DNA from: an uncultured Adlercreutzia sp. | GTDB lineage: Bacteria; Actinomycetota; Coriobacteriia; Coriobacteriales; Eggerthellaceae | Assembly (NCBI GenBank): GCA_910589165.1 | Contig: CAJUSP010000014.1 | Coordinates: 1 to 64,000, forward strand | Reading direction: 5' to 3' | DNA length: 64,000 bases | In this document: positions 1-9,636 of the stretch, piece by piece | Position numbering within the stretch: the stretch's first letter is position 1 | How the letters are laid out: each line of letters starts with the position of its first letter | Position numbers and translations under genes: made by a program | Notes under the pieces: model-generated | Told to the model about the DNA's origin: nothing | What the model saw: the letters and a program-made list of their open reading frames with translations, nothing else | Database searches by the model: none

Positions 1-1
1 C

Positions 2-1435
2 TTGAGCGCATCGCTGGCGCGAGTCGAAGGCGCGCTCAAGTTGCGCTATATGGGCATAGGTTTTGTGTGGGCTTGGCTCTACGGTGCCTACTACACGCCC
101 GTCATCTTGCCGAATCCTGAGGGACTGGCCATTAACTCCGACGCATCGTGGTTCGCCTCGGCAGTGGCTGTGGTGGCCGTGTTCTTCTTGTTCGGCTTCT
201 GGCTGCGTCGCACCTTCCGGCCCCGTTCGTGGTGGGTGGCGCTCGCGGCTGCGACGCTGGCCGTGGGAACGGTGCTCACGGCTTTAGGTGTATGGTGGGG
301 TACCGCCGTCTCGGCTATCGGCGGCCTTGCGACAGGCGTGGGCTATGGCCTGCTCAGTATCTTTTGGGCCCAGGCGCTGGTCGCCGTGGATATCGATGAC
401 TTGGAAGTGGCCATACCTCTTTCGGCTCTGGTGGTCATCCCTTGCGTTGTTACCTTCCCGTTCCTTGAGGGGCCGGTGGGGGTGCTGGCGGCGGCATCAT
501 TGCCCCTGGTGTCGGGATTGCTCCTGCTGTTGTGCTTGGGCGATTGCGCCGATGCTTCGGCCAATGATGACGGCGCCCCTCGGGGGAGCGCGGCGGCTGC
601 GGTTGCGATTCGGCGAGCCGACAGGGACGATGCGGCTCCCTTGGCCTGGCGCTATCTTATACGAGTCTCGGCCCTGCTCTGTTTGGTGTACGTGGCGGTG
701 GGCTGGGAGTCTGCTCTGTCCGTCGTGGATGACGCTGTGCATGCGGCGCTCAGTCTCGATCTCTCGACGCTGCTCGCCAATGCCGCCAGCCTGATTCTGG
801 CCATCCTGTTCGTGTTCTTTTCGAAGCGTGTAAGCTTTGCCGGGCTCTTGCGGTGGATCATGCCTTTGGCCGTGGTATCGCTTGTTCTATTCGTTCAAGT
901 CGGAAACGGTAGCTTTTACGCGGCGCTTCTGGCTTCTGTCTGCGACGTTCTGGCCCAAATTCTCGCGTTTCTCTTCGTGGTGTCCCTCGCCAAGGAGGGG
1001 AGGGTATCGGCGGCTCTCGGCATCGGCGTGGTCAACGGATCGCTGCAGTTCGGGGTGCTGTTGGGCAATCTTTTGGGGGTGATGGCAGCAGGCTCGTCTT
1101 TGACGGCAACGGCGCTTACGTGTGTGCTTGCGCTGGCCATCATCGCTATTCCCCAACGCGACCCTTCAGAGTTGAGTGGCGATAGCGGTGCCGGTGCGGT
1201 GTGCCAAGCGGCATCATGTTGCGAGGTATTGCGGGAGCGCTACGGCCTCTCGGAGCGCGAGGCCGAAATCGTGGAGCTTCTCGCTGAGGGACGCACGCGC
1301 CCCTACATTCGCGAGAAGCTCTTTATCTCGAACAACACGGTGGCCACCCATATCAAGCACATCTACCGCAAGCTCGATGTGCATTCTAAAGAAGAGCTCA
1401 TCGACCTGGTAAAGAGCGAGCGGGCCGGCGCTTAG
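2..1435 (+). CDS. Membrane-spanning LuxR-type transcriptional regulator (5' end at window edge)
   Basis: The first about 390 residues are almost continuous hydrophobic helices, roughly ten to twelve membrane segments. The last 70 residues form a LuxR/GerE helix-turn-helix: LSEREAEIVELLAEGRTRPY followed by ISNNTVATHIKHIYRKLDV. This is the architecture of the membrane LuxR regulators common in Eggerthellaceae, usually beside Tat-exported reductases; whether the membrane part senses a ligand is inference. The reading frame opens with TTG at base 2, and the N-terminus resembles complete relatives in this window, but the true start may lie upstream. The downstream gene is convergent, with its stop only 13 bp away. 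The gene this regulator controls probably lies outside the window. Confidence 0.85.
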   Translation: MSASLARVEGALKLRYMGIGFVWAWLYGAYYTPVILPNPEGLAINSDASWFASAVAVVAVFFLFGFWLRRTFRPRSWWVALAAATLAVGTVLTALGVWWGTAVSAIGGLATGVGYGLLSIFWAQALVAVDIDDLEVAIPLSALVVIPCVVTFPFLEGPVGVLAAASLPLVSGLLLLLCLGDCADASANDDGAPRGSAAAAVAIRRADRDDAAPLAWRYLIRVSALLCLVYVAVGWESALSVVDDAVHAALSLDLSTLLANAASLILAILFVFFSKRVSFAGLLRWIMPLAVVSLVLFVQVGNGSFYAALLASVCDVLAQILAFLFVVSLAKEGRVSAALGIGVVNGSLQFGVLLGNLLGVMAAGSSLTATALTCVLALAIIAIPQRDPSELSGDSGAGAVCQAASCCEVLRERYGLSEREAEIVELLAEGRTRPYIREKLFISNNTVATHIKHIYRKLDVHSKEELIDLVKSERAGA

Positions 1436-1448
1436 GGGGCTGCCTGCG

Positions 1449-1796
1449 CTAGATGTTCGCGCGGTCCTCGGGGTCTTCGGCATACACCTTCGTCACTACG
1501 CGGAAGGCGGCCCAAGCGTTGGGCCAGCCGGCGTAGAAGGCTACATGGGTGATGAGGTCGGCCATCTCCCGGGCCGTGACGCCGTTCTTCTTGGCCGTTG
1601 CCACGTGGTGCTCGAAGGAGGAATCGCACAGCCCCTTGGCGATGAGCGTGGTCACCGTCAGCATAGACCGCGTCTTCAGCGTGAGGCCATCGCCGCTCCA
1701 CACCTCCCCGAACAGCACGTCGTCGTTCAGAGCCGCGAACTGCGGCGCGAACGCCCCGAGCGCATCGCGCCCGGCTGTCTGCACTACCTTCGGCAT
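1449..1796 (-). CDS. Carboxymuconolactone decarboxylase family protein
   Basis: About 115 aa. The central stretch LKTRSMLTVTTLIAKG and the later segment MADLITHVAFYAGWPNAWAA match the helical core of the carboxymuconolactone decarboxylase (CMD/AhpD-like) family, which includes gamma-carboxymuconolactone decarboxylases and peroxidase-like proteins. The paired CxxC of AhpD is absent; there is one Cys in the GLCDSS turn. So an alkylhydroperoxidase role is not supported and the substrate is unknown. I chose the ATG at 1796 because AAAGGA lies just upstream; an in-frame start at 1826 would add ten residues without a better ribosome site. Single gene, convergent with the LuxR gene. Confidence 0.8.
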   Translation of the reverse strand: MPKVVQTAGRDALGAFAPQFAALNDDVLFGEVWSGDGLTLKTRSMLTVTTLIAKGLCDSSFEHHVATAKKNGVTAREMADLITHVAFYAGWPNAWAAFRVVTKVYAEDPEDRANI

Positions 1797-1812
1797 GGGA
1801 ATCCTTTCCGTC

Positions 1813-1836
1813 GATTGTCGTCTCAAGTAGACAATC
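1813..1836. promoter_or_regulatory. Inverted repeat upstream of the CMD-family gene, possible operator
   Basis: GATTGTC and GACAATC form a 7-bp inverted repeat with a 10-bp spacer, 17 to 40 bp ahead of the chosen ATG. The position suits a repressor site or a leader hairpin. No matching copy was noticed elsewhere in the window. Confidence 0.35.
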
Positions 1837-1896
1837 TATTCTTAGAGCTAACTCCAAGTCAAGTGCGGGAAAGCGGCGAAAGGCAGTGGAGCAGGT

Positions 1897-3420
1897 TTAC
1901 CCCAGCAGCATCGGGATGAGGTAAAGCAGGGCCACGATGACGCAGGCGACGGCTACGATGATTTTCCAGAGACGGTACTCGCGATTCATGCGGTCGGCCT
2001 CGGCGGCATCGGGCAGTTCGTCGGCGCCGGGCAGCGCCTCGACCACCGATGCGGGGGCGGGCTTGCCATAGCGGGCCTGGCAGATGTAGAACACGACGAG
2101 CCCCAGCACGCACCAGATGGCGCCCACAACGAGAGGCTCGGTGCCAAGCTGGCTCATCATGACGGCGTAAATGATGATGGAGACGGGCACGCCCACCGCA
2201 ACGCCCGGCACGCGGAAGGGCCGTGCAAGGTCGGGCATGCGCCGGCGCAGACCCAGGGCCGCCGCGATGCCGATGATGTAGTAGAACAAGTCGGCGAACA
2301 ACGAGAGTGACGCGATGAAGTCGAGGGTGCTCGTGGCCACAAGCAGGATGGAAAGCGCCCCCAGGGTGATAATGGCCACATAGGGCGTGCGGAAGCGCGG
2401 GTGCACTTTCGCGAACACGCGGGGCATGGCGCCGTCGCGGGCCATGGTGAACAGATAGCGCGGCGGCACGGCGATGGAGGCGTTCAGGGTAGAGAAGTCG
2501 CCGCCGAAAGCCACGCCGAGAGCCAGCAGAGCGAGCGGCAGCCCCAGGATGCCCGCCGACATCATGGCGTCGGCGTAGGGGGCCGACGCATCGGCTAGGG
2601 CCGGAATGGCGTCCACGGGCGTAATACCCACAAGGAACCACTGGAAGGCCCCGTTCACAGCGAAGATGATGAAGGGCGCGAGCTTCAGGGCGCGCGGGAT
2701 GTTGATAGAGGGGTAACGGATTTCCTCGCCCATGCCGCAGCAGGTCTCGAAGCCGGCGAAGCACCACCAGATCATGGCCACGGCGGCAATGAACCCGAAG
2801 GCATCCATGGAGCCGAGGAACTCCGGCGCGGTGACAAAAGCGGGCAGGCTCACGTTGGGAACCATGGTGAGGAACCAGATGGCCGCCACGCCCCAGAAGA
2901 AGAACATGAAGCCGTTCTGCAGACGGCCGGTGGTTTTCACGCCGGCCACGTTGGTGACGATGAACAGCAACAGCGCCAGGCAGGCCAAGGCCACATCGGG
3001 AATGGGCAGGGTGACGCCGAAGGCCAGGAAGATGGTCTTGAAGTAGTAGGCGAAAGCCAGCGCCTCGCCGCCGGTGACGGCCACCAGCGAGATGATGAAG
3101 TTCCACCCCGCGAGCATGCCGAGGGGCCGACCCAGCCCCAGGCCCGCGTACTGGTAAGTGCCGCCGGCATAGGGAAGCGCCGCGCCCATTTCCGCGTAGA
3201 GCAGCGCCGGGTAGATGGAGACGAGCATGGCCACCAGAGTGGCCACGATGACAGATGGCCCCATGAGTCCCACGATGTTGCCGCCGGTGGTGAACAGCCC
3301 CACGCCGATGACGGTGCCGACGGTGATAGTGATAGCCTCGCGCAGCCCGAACTGGCGCTTCAGGGTGGGCTGGGAAGACGGGGCCTCGATGCCCTCGGGA
3401 CTTTCGAACGGTGCGCTCAT
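1897..3420 (-). CDS. APC-superfamily amino acid permease
   Basis: 507 aa with about twelve to thirteen hydrophobic segments. The first helix, FGLREAITITVGTVIGVGLF, carries the glycine-rich unwound segment (TVIGVGLFTTGG) that in APC transporters binds the amino acid backbone. Expected to import or exchange amino acids at the cytoplasmic membrane; the substrate cannot be read from the sequence. The ATG at 3420 is preceded by AGGAG at 7 bp. A good promoter lies 40 bp upstream. No amino acid decarboxylase or deaminase adjoins it. Confidence 0.9.
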   Translation of the reverse strand: MSAPFESPEGIEAPSSQPTLKRQFGLREAITITVGTVIGVGLFTTGGNIVGLMGPSVIVATLVAMLVSIYPALLYAEMGAALPYAGGTYQYAGLGLGRPLGMLAGWNFIISLVAVTGGEALAFAYYFKTIFLAFGVTLPIPDVALACLALLLFIVTNVAGVKTTGRLQNGFMFFFWGVAAIWFLTMVPNVSLPAFVTAPEFLGSMDAFGFIAAVAMIWWCFAGFETCCGMGEEIRYPSINIPRALKLAPFIIFAVNGAFQWFLVGITPVDAIPALADASAPYADAMMSAGILGLPLALLALGVAFGGDFSTLNASIAVPPRYLFTMARDGAMPRVFAKVHPRFRTPYVAIITLGALSILLVATSTLDFIASLSLFADLFYYIIGIAAALGLRRRMPDLARPFRVPGVAVGVPVSIIIYAVMMSQLGTEPLVVGAIWCVLGLVVFYICQARYGKPAPASVVEALPGADELPDAAEADRMNREYRLWKIIVAVACVIVALLYLIPMLLG

Positions 3421-3458
3421 GGCGGCTCCTGGTGCTCGGTATCGACAATGCGTCGATC

Positions 3459-3487
3459 ACTATAGTGCTCTACTGTAATAAAGTAAA
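3459..3487 (-). promoter_or_regulatory. Promoter of the APC permease gene
   Basis: On the minus strand TTTACT (3482-3487) and TATAGT (3459-3464) are separated by 17 bp, matching the housekeeping sigma-factor pattern, 39 bp upstream of the permease ATG. Confidence 0.6.
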
Positions 3488-3601
3488 GGCAGAAACTTAG
3501 GAAAGGAGAGAAGGGGCTCAGCGGGTGACCGTCCATCCCCCCGCCCGCGATAGCGTAGGGAAGACGGCGGGTGGCTGGCTTGCCGGGATTCGGGGGAGGG
3601 A

Positions 3602-4150
3602 TTACGCCCGATTACGGCCCTCGCGCCATCGCGTCCAGGCCGCGATGATCTTCGCGGCGGCGAAACCGGCGGCTAGGCCGATGAGGCAGCCGGCGAGCAC
3701 GTCGGTGGGGTAGTGCACGTAGCAGTACAGGCGCGAGAGCCCCATGAGAATGGCGACGACCAGTGCGGCGACGGCCAACGCGCGGGGGGCGCGCGGGTCG
3801 CGCATGAACAGCAGCGCGCCGGCGCAGGCGAAGGCGGCGGTAGTATGCCCCGAGGGGAACGACGAGCCGTGGGGTCGCGGTACCAGCATGATGATGTCGG
3901 GGTTCACGTCGCACGGCCGCGGTCTCATGAGCAGAGGCTTGATGGTGAGGTTGGTGACGAGCGCTCCCAAGGCGATGGCCACCAGCACCGCCACCCCCAG
4001 CTTGCGGGTGCGCGGCATGCAGCACAGCACGAGCCCCGTGAAGATGAACAGCGCCCCGGCGTTGCCCAGGCTGGTAAAGGCCGCCACCAGCGTGTCGAGC
4101 CACCCCACGTGGATGGTCTGAATGGCATCAAGTATGGCAAGTTCGCTCAT
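3602..4150 (-). CDS. PAP2-family membrane phosphatase
   Basis: 182 aa, five to six membrane segments. The three phosphatidic-acid phosphatase motifs are present in order: KPLLMRPRP (residues 71-79), PSGH (99-102) and SRLYCYVHYPTD (139-150). The His in PSGH and the His/Asp pair of motif 3 are the catalytic residues of the family. It probably dephosphorylates a lipid phosphate such as undecaprenyl pyrophosphate or phosphatidylglycerophosphate outside the membrane; which one cannot be decided. The ATG at 4150 begins MSELAIL. It reads in the same direction as the giant surface-protein gene, 284 bp behind that gene's stop, so it is probably a separate transcript. Confidence 0.9.
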   Translation of the reverse strand: MSELAILDAIQTIHVGWLDTLVAAFTSLGNAGALFIFTGLVLCCMPRTRKLGVAVLVAIALGALVTNLTIKPLLMRPRPCDVNPDIIMLVPRPHGSSFPSGHTTAAFACAGALLFMRDPRAPRALAVAALVVAILMGLSRLYCYVHYPTDVLAGCLIGLAAGFAAAKIIAAWTRWREGRNRA

Positions 4151-4260
4151 AGTGCAGGAGGCGAGAGGTCAGAAGGGCCCGCCCCGCGCTCCTTCCGCCA
4201 TCGCACTTTACAGGAAAGCCCAGGGAGGGGCAATGCCCGTGCCTTCGTTCAGTCATCGCG

Positions 4261-4293
4261 CCAAGAAAACCATGCATTCGTACGGTTTCTTGG
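4261..4293. repeat. Short inverted repeat between the PAP2 and surface-protein genes
   Basis: CCAAGAAA (4261-4268) pairs with TTTCTTGG (4286-4293) around a 17-bp loop. It may act as a hairpin terminator for the minus-strand surface-protein gene, although no clear U tract follows. Confidence 0.35.
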
Positions 4294-4302
4294 CTCGAAA
4301 AA

Positions 4303-4394
4303 CCCCGTAGGGAAGGGGCCATGCCCCTTCCGCTTTTTGTCGTGCGGGCCGTTGCGGGCCGGGCGGCAAGGGCATGGCCCTTGCCCTACGGGGG
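4303..4394. repeat. R2 palindromic repeat, full copy 1
   Basis: Left arm CCCCGTAGGGAAGGGGCCAT and onward to 4332 pairs with the right arm at 4363-4394, which ends in TTGCCCTACGGGG. The two arms are imperfect reverse complements of about 31 nt around a 30-nt loop. Each arm is also palindromic on its own (GGGGCCATGCCCC; AGGGCATGGCCCT). A second full copy lies at 10598-10691 and a right half at 9523-9554. It sits directly downstream of the surface-protein stop codon. Confidence 0.8.
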
Positions 4395-4434
4395 TGCTGC
4401 GGCGGCGCCGCTCGGGACGCCGTCGCTGCAATTC

Positions 4435-7400
4435 TTACCTCGCGCTCCTGGCGCGGCGGCGGGTTGATAGGGCGAGGGCGCCGGCGACCAGGAGGGAGCC
4501 CGCGGCAGCGCCGGCCAGGGTGCCGGCCAGGCGTCCCAGGGCGTCGCCGGTTTGGGCGAGGCGGGTCTTGGCGATGGTGGACGAGTCGTCCACGGGGCCC
4601 TCGGCGGGGAGGACGCCGCCGTCTCTCGTCACTCCCGGCGGGTAGGCGGCGGGGGACTCGATTACCTCGCGGGTGCGGCCGTACTCCTCCCAGCCCTCTC
4701 CGGGGACGAACGGCGTGCCGGGCTCGGGGTGCTTGCCGTCGGGGTCCCACTTGGAGGGCGGCTGGCCGTAGGCGAGGGCGGTGTTGCCGATGTCGGAGCC
4801 GAGGGCCGCCTCGGTCACGAGCGCGTCGAAGGCGAGGGTGACGGCCTGCCCGCCATGGAGGCTGCCGGCGGCCACGGCCAGCACGCGGGTGCGGTGGTCG
4901 TAGGCGTCGTCCGATACCTCCAGCTCGGTTCCGTCGGGCAGCGCCATCTTGATCGATCCCGCGATCGGCTCCAGACCCTCGGGCACGTCGTCTCGGATCG
5001 CGGCGTCCATCCAAGAGGTGGCGGGGCCCTCGTTGCGCAGCACGATGGTGTAGCGCACGGTGTCGCCCACGCGGGTGGTGCCGTCCTGCCTCGTCAGGTT
5101 CTCGGCCCCCTTGGAGATCGACAGGTCGCCCTCCTCCGGGTCGTCGCCGACGACGACGGGCGGCACGGCCGGGTCGGACGACGCGACGGGATCGTCGTCT
5201 GCTGGCGGCACGGGCGCGGGCTTCCCGGGCTCGGGGTTCTGCGGCTGCGAGCCGTCCCCGGGCTCCTCCGAGGGAACCGTCCCGTGGGCGAAGGCCACGT
5301 TGGCCGCGTCGGTGCCGAGCGCGGCCTCGCCGACGGTCGCGTCGAACGTCAGCGTCACCCTCTGCCCGCCCCACAGGTCGCCGGCGGTCACGGCGACGGT
5401 GCGGCTACCCGCGTCGTAGGCGGAGTCGGGCACGGCAACGTCCGTCCCGTCGGCCAGCGCCATCCTGATCGTCCCCGCCACGGGCTCGATGCCCGCGGGC
5501 AGCGGGTCGGACACGACGGCGCCCACCAGGCAGCTGTTCGCTGCCCCGGCGTTCGCCAGCACGATGGTGTAGCGCAGCGTATCGCCGATCTTGGTGACCT
5601 TCGCGCCCGGGCTGGTCGCGTTCTCGACCGACTTCGACACCTTGATGTCGGGGTCCGACGGCGCGACCTTGTCGCCGCCCGGCGGGGTCACGGGGTCGGA
5701 GAGGTCGGGCTCCACGGGCAGCGGGTCGCCGTGCTCCGGGTCGTCCGGGTCGGCGCGGGTGCCCTCGGCCTCGGCCACGTTGGCCAGCGCGGCGGGCGCC
5801 TTGCCGGCCCCGACGGCGTCGGCGGCCACCGTGCACTCGAAGGTCACGGTTGCGGCGCTCCCGCCGTAGACGGTGCCGACGGGCACGGAGAGCACGGGCC
5901 GCCCGTCGGCGCCGGGGGACGCGAGCGCGAACTTCCCGACGTCGCCCGGGCGCACCGAGGCGGCCCCGGCGAGCGCGAGCCCCTCGATGCCGTCTGACGG
6001 GTTGTCAAGCTGCACGGTCGCCCCGTCGAGCTCGAGGCACGCCGGCAGCGCGTCGGTCACGACCACGTCGTTCCAGGCCGACCCCGCCGCCGCGTTCGAG
6101 GCCGTGACGGTGTAGCGCAGGCGGTCGCCGGGCTGCGTCGGCCCCTCGGGGTGCGTCAGGTTCTCCACGGCCTTCGACACCGACGCCTCGGGCGCGATCT
6201 TCGGATCCGGCTTCACCACGACCCAGAACGACAGCGGGCCGGCCCCCACGTAGGCGCCGTTGGGCTTCTGCTCCACCGTCACCTTCACGCGGCCGACCCC
6301 GGTCACGTGCACCGTGCCGTCCGGGTCGATGGCCACGACGCCGTTGCCCTCGGGCACGCGGTAGTCGATGGCGCCCGAGCTGTCGGTCTCGGGGAACAGC
6401 GGGAACCAGTCGCGGTCGGCGTCGCCCAGGACGAAGTCCCCGAGCGACTTCTCGATCACGCCGCCCTCGGCGATGGGCGCGCGCCCCGTCGGGTCGAAGG
6501 AGGTCCCCTCGTCCTTCGGGTCGTAGCCGGAGCCGCTAGCGTCGTAGAGCTTGAAGCCCGGGTCCACCGGCTCGATGGTCACGATCTCCTCGGGCGCGCC
6601 CTCGTCGGTCTCGGGGTTGGCGCTGTCCAGGTAGTTCTTCGCGGCGCGGTACTGCAGCGACACGGTGTGCTCGTTGTTGCCCGTGGCATCGGGCACGAGG
6701 AAGTCGGCGTCGGCCGGCACGAAGGCGAACTTCACGCGGGTGAACGAGCCGCCCTCGCCGTTGTCGACGCGCTCGGCGTTGGCGGGCAGGGTGGCGCCCG
6801 TTTCGGGGTCGGTCTCGTCCTGGAAGCGCAGCGGCACCTCGGGCCCCACGGGCGCGCCGTCCACGTACAGCTGGAAGGTGCCCTCTGGCGCGGCGCAGGT
6901 GCCCTTCGTGGGCTGCCCGTCGGGCTGGGTGGGCCCGCGGTCGATCTCGGCGGTCACGAGCAGCTCCTTGCGGGCGTCGTGCTCGGCGGAGCCGGGCTGG
7001 CCGTCCTCGGTCCACTTCACGGAGGTGAGCCGCACCTGGGAGGGCACGGGCTTGATCTCGTACCAGCCGGTGGCGCGGTGGCCCCAGTAGCTCTCCTTGA
7101 AGGCGGCGTAAGCCGGGTCGGTGGACTTCGAGTACTGCATGGAAGTCAGCGTGAACCGCATGACGCCGCTGTCGGTTGAAAGCTTCTTGAGCGGTGTTCC
7201 GTCAGGATTGGCAGCCACCTCCGGCTCTAGCGGCACACCGTCTTTTTTGTCGTAGCGCTGGTAGACGTACTCGACGGAGCTGGTGTCGTTGAGCGTCTTA
7301 GGCGGCCTCTCGGCGGTGACGATGGGAGACTTGCCCAGGTCGTAGGTGTCGAAGGGCGTGCCGTCGTAGTACTTGGTCAGGCCGTCGGTGTAGGAAGAGG

Positions 7401-9313
7401 GCAGCTCGAAGCTGACGTAGCGGCGCACCTTGTTGTCGTAGCTGTCGCCCTTGGGGCGGAACAGCGGCTCGGGGGTGACGAGTACCGGGTTGCCGTCCTC
7501 GTCGACGTTCACGGTGTCGCGGTAGGTGAAGTCGACGGTGATTTCGTTCTCCTTCACCACCTTCTCGGGCAGCCACAGGTACAGGTGCCCTTTGTCGAAC
7601 TCGGCCGGTGCCCCATAGGGGTAGGTGGCATTGCCCACCTTGAGGCTCCACTCAGTGAGCTGAAACGTGTCGCTTCCCACATCGCCCGTGAGATCGACTT
7701 CTACCATGCGCAGGACCTCGCCCTTCTCATTGTGGGCGCTTCCCACGAAGTTGAACGGCTTGCCGGGGCGTCCGTTGCCCACGGATCCGCCGGTGATGGT
7801 GATGTCGACGCCTGGAGCCCCGATGTCGCCGCAGCCGGAGTAGGGGTGTTCGACCGAAGACGGAATCAGAGTGCCTCCCGTGATGATGATTTGGTATCCC
7901 GCGCAGTTCGGAACTCCGCAACCAGCACCAAAACCAGAGCCGTGGCTACCTCCCGTTGAGATTGTGTAGCCACCGTTTATGCGAATATTCCCGGTGTAAG
8001 CCGCATTTCCTCCGCCGATACCTGCACCGTGGCCATAATCGGTTTTGTAGACATTGGCGTCAACGCGGCCACCGTTGATGGTTATCCATTCATCGGGGCC
8101 CGTTCCGGCACCGACGCCTCCTCCTCCAATGCCTGCAGCACAATTGGTGCCTCCACTTCCAGGGGCACCATTGTATGCGGCAATACTTCCTCCGTTGATA
8201 GTGACATTGCCTCCAGCTTGGTAATCGTGACCCCCGAGGGGCGACGAGTTCCCAGAGCCCGTTACAAGGGCGAGAAGCGCGCCTGGATTGTTGCTGTCGA
8301 GCGTCGAAAGGGGATCGCCCTTCTTGATGGTGCGGCCGTCGGCGAGGGTCATATCGCGGGGGATGAGGCCGTTCTCCGGCGTGATGAGGTTCCCGTTGCT
8401 ATCTTTGTTAGCCACTTCGTCGTCGATGGTGAGGGTGGCGCCGGTGGGATTGTGAATGGCGGACATGTTGCCGGGCGTGTAGAAGGAGTTGTAGGTGCCG
8501 TCGGCGAGAATGAGGTTGCAGACGGCACCGGGTTCAAGGTCGAGGGCATCGTCGTGCTTAAGGCCGATGCCTGCAAGGGTAATGTTCGCGGTCTGGCCGG
8601 CGGGGATGACGATCTTCGACGCGACCGGGTTGGCGTGGCGCTGCCAGTCGTCTTCCGTATGCGACGCGAGGGCCTTCTCGGAGACGAGGGTCTGGTCAGG
8701 GGTCTGCACGGCAAAGTGCTTGCTGGTCTTCACGGTAAGGGTGTCGTTCTCGACCTCGAAGTCGCTTGCGGTCACCGTGTCGCCGTCGACGCCCCAGATG
8801 GTAATGCCGCACAGCGTGATGGCGCCGGCTGGAGGGGTGACGGCGAGAGGCGCGGCCTGGCTGGCGCTGTTGTCGCCGAGGGCGGCGACGAGGGGGAGGC
8901 TTGCCAGGTGCTCTGCCATGGCGGCGGCGAAGGCCGAGGCGGCGCTGTTGGACGCGCCGGATGCAGGGTCTTCCGTTTCGGAACCCTCATCGGACCGCAC
9001 GGAGCCATCGCCCTCGGGCGAGGTAGCATTGGAAGCGGAATTACTGTCGGGTGGTTGGGAGCCGCTAGAGGAAGCGTCCTCTCCATCGGGTTCGTCGGGT
9101 GCTGGGGCGTCGGTTGCGCCATCTGTCCCGTCTGCCGTTCCGACGAAATCGTCGGGGGCAGGGGCGTCATCTAGGACGTCAGAAAACTCGATGGGGGGGG
9201 GTCTCTGTGATTTCCGCGCCTGGGTCGGCGAAGGCCGCGGCGGGGGTCATCCCCAGAGCCAGCGCGGCTGCCATGCCAAGACGCAGAAGCGAGCCCCGTC
9301 GCTTCTCTCTCAT
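4435..9313 (-). pseudogene. Giant sortase-anchored surface protein, out of frame at a C9 tract (probably phase-variable)
   Basis: Starting at the ATG at 9313 (AAGGAGA just upstream, promoter at 9365-9393), the sequence encodes a classic signal peptide, MREKRRGSLLRLGMAAALAL and on to TPAAAFADP. It then meets nine C on the coding strand (9193-9201) and stops seven codons later. Removing one C joins it exactly to the long downstream frame, giving about 1625 aa. That body has an acidic Ser/Pro/Asp linker, a glycine-rich repeat region with recurring INGG units (about 8260-7740) that suggests a right-handed beta-helix, a middle of about 500 aa with bacterial Ig-like character, and three DUF11-type repeats (about 6200, 5640 and 5120, each beginning SKAVEN-like). 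It ends in LAQTG, a hydrophobic helix and Arg residues, a sortase-type signal with Ala where Pro is usual. Likely an adhesin or fibre on the cell wall. A sequencing error in the tract would give the same picture. Confidence 0.85.
9193..9201. repeat. Nine-base G/C homopolymer, putative phase-variation tract
   Basis: Nine G on the plus strand (C9 on the coding strand), just after the signal peptide codons of the surface-protein gene. Eight C would put signal peptide and body in one frame; nine ends translation at codon 44. Slippage in such tracts during replication is a known on/off switch for surface proteins. Confidence 0.8.
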
Positions 9314-9364
9314 GGTGGGTTCTCCTTCTCTCATGCGTCCCCTATGGACGCGAAGTCAGCCTGA

Positions 9365-9393
9365 AGCATACCCGTTCACCCCCAATCCTGCAA
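9365..9393 (-). promoter_or_regulatory. Promoter of the surface-protein gene
   Basis: On the minus strand TTGCAG (9388-9393), a 17-bp spacer and TATGCT (9365-9370). It predicts a leader of about 45 nt before the ATG at 9313, which supports that start over the GTG at 9000 inside the gene body. Confidence 0.65.
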
Positions 9394-9416
9394 CCATGAG
9401 CGGTTCAGTCGGTGAA

Positions 9417-9522
9417 GTGAGACAGTGCCCCGGAGGGGCGTCTCATCTTCCGAGTGGCCTTCGGCGCATTCGCGCAGGGACGGTCCCTGAAGATGAGACG
9501 CCCCTCCGGGGCACTGTCTCAC
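9417..9522. repeat. R1 palindromic repeat, copy A
   Basis: Perfect 34-nt inverted arms (9417-9450 and 9489-9522) beginning GTGAGACAGTGCCCCGGAGG, around a 38-nt loop. Each arm can also fold on itself through GAGAC/GTCTC and GCCCC-GGA-GGGGC. The loop carries CGGCGCATTCGCGCAG, which is the reverse complement of the loop core in copies B and C. The element lies between the surface-protein gene and the toxin-antitoxin pair, and is followed without a gap by half an R2 element. Confidence 0.95.
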
Positions 9523-9554
9523 GGCGGCAAGGGCATGGCCCTTGCCCTACGGGG
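9523..9554. repeat. R2 repeat, right half only
   Basis: GGCGGCAAGGGCATGGCCCT followed by TGCCCTACGGGG matches the right arm of the R2 copy at 4363-4394. The left arm is missing, and the R1 copy A ends exactly where this begins, so R1 may have inserted into or recombined with an R2 element. Confidence 0.8.
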
Positions 9555-9574
9555 ATTCGGGCGTGCAGTGAGTC

Positions 9575-9608
9575 TTGCGAGGGTATGCAAATGCATGTAA
9601 AATGCATG
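9575..9608 (+). promoter_or_regulatory. Promoter and tandem operator of the VapBC-like operon
   Basis: TTGCGA (9575-9580), 17 bp, then TAAAAT (9598-9603). Two copies of AATGCATG start at 9590 and 9601, 11 bp apart, about one helical turn, and overlap the -10 box. ATGCAT is itself palindromic. This fits cooperative autorepression by a ribbon-helix-helix antitoxin. Confidence 0.65.
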
Positions 9609-9636
9609 CATATATTAAAGTCGGGAGGAGGATATT

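Noticed and set aside
4552..8000. Long plus-strand open frames opposite the surface-protein gene (for example 4552-5997, 6151-7179)
   Set aside because: They are the reverse complement of the high-GC coding strand, have no ribosome site and give Arg/Gly/His-rich proteins without motifs.
9000..9000. GTG at 9000 as the true start of the surface protein
   Set aside because: It has no ribosome site and would give an exported, sortase-tagged protein without a signal peptide; a signal peptide, ribosome site and promoter exist upstream.
9417..9522. R1 copies as ordinary intrinsic terminators
   Set aside because: A stem of 34 bp with a fixed 38-39-nt loop, no T tail, and paired sequence changes is far beyond a terminator; they may still stop transcription.
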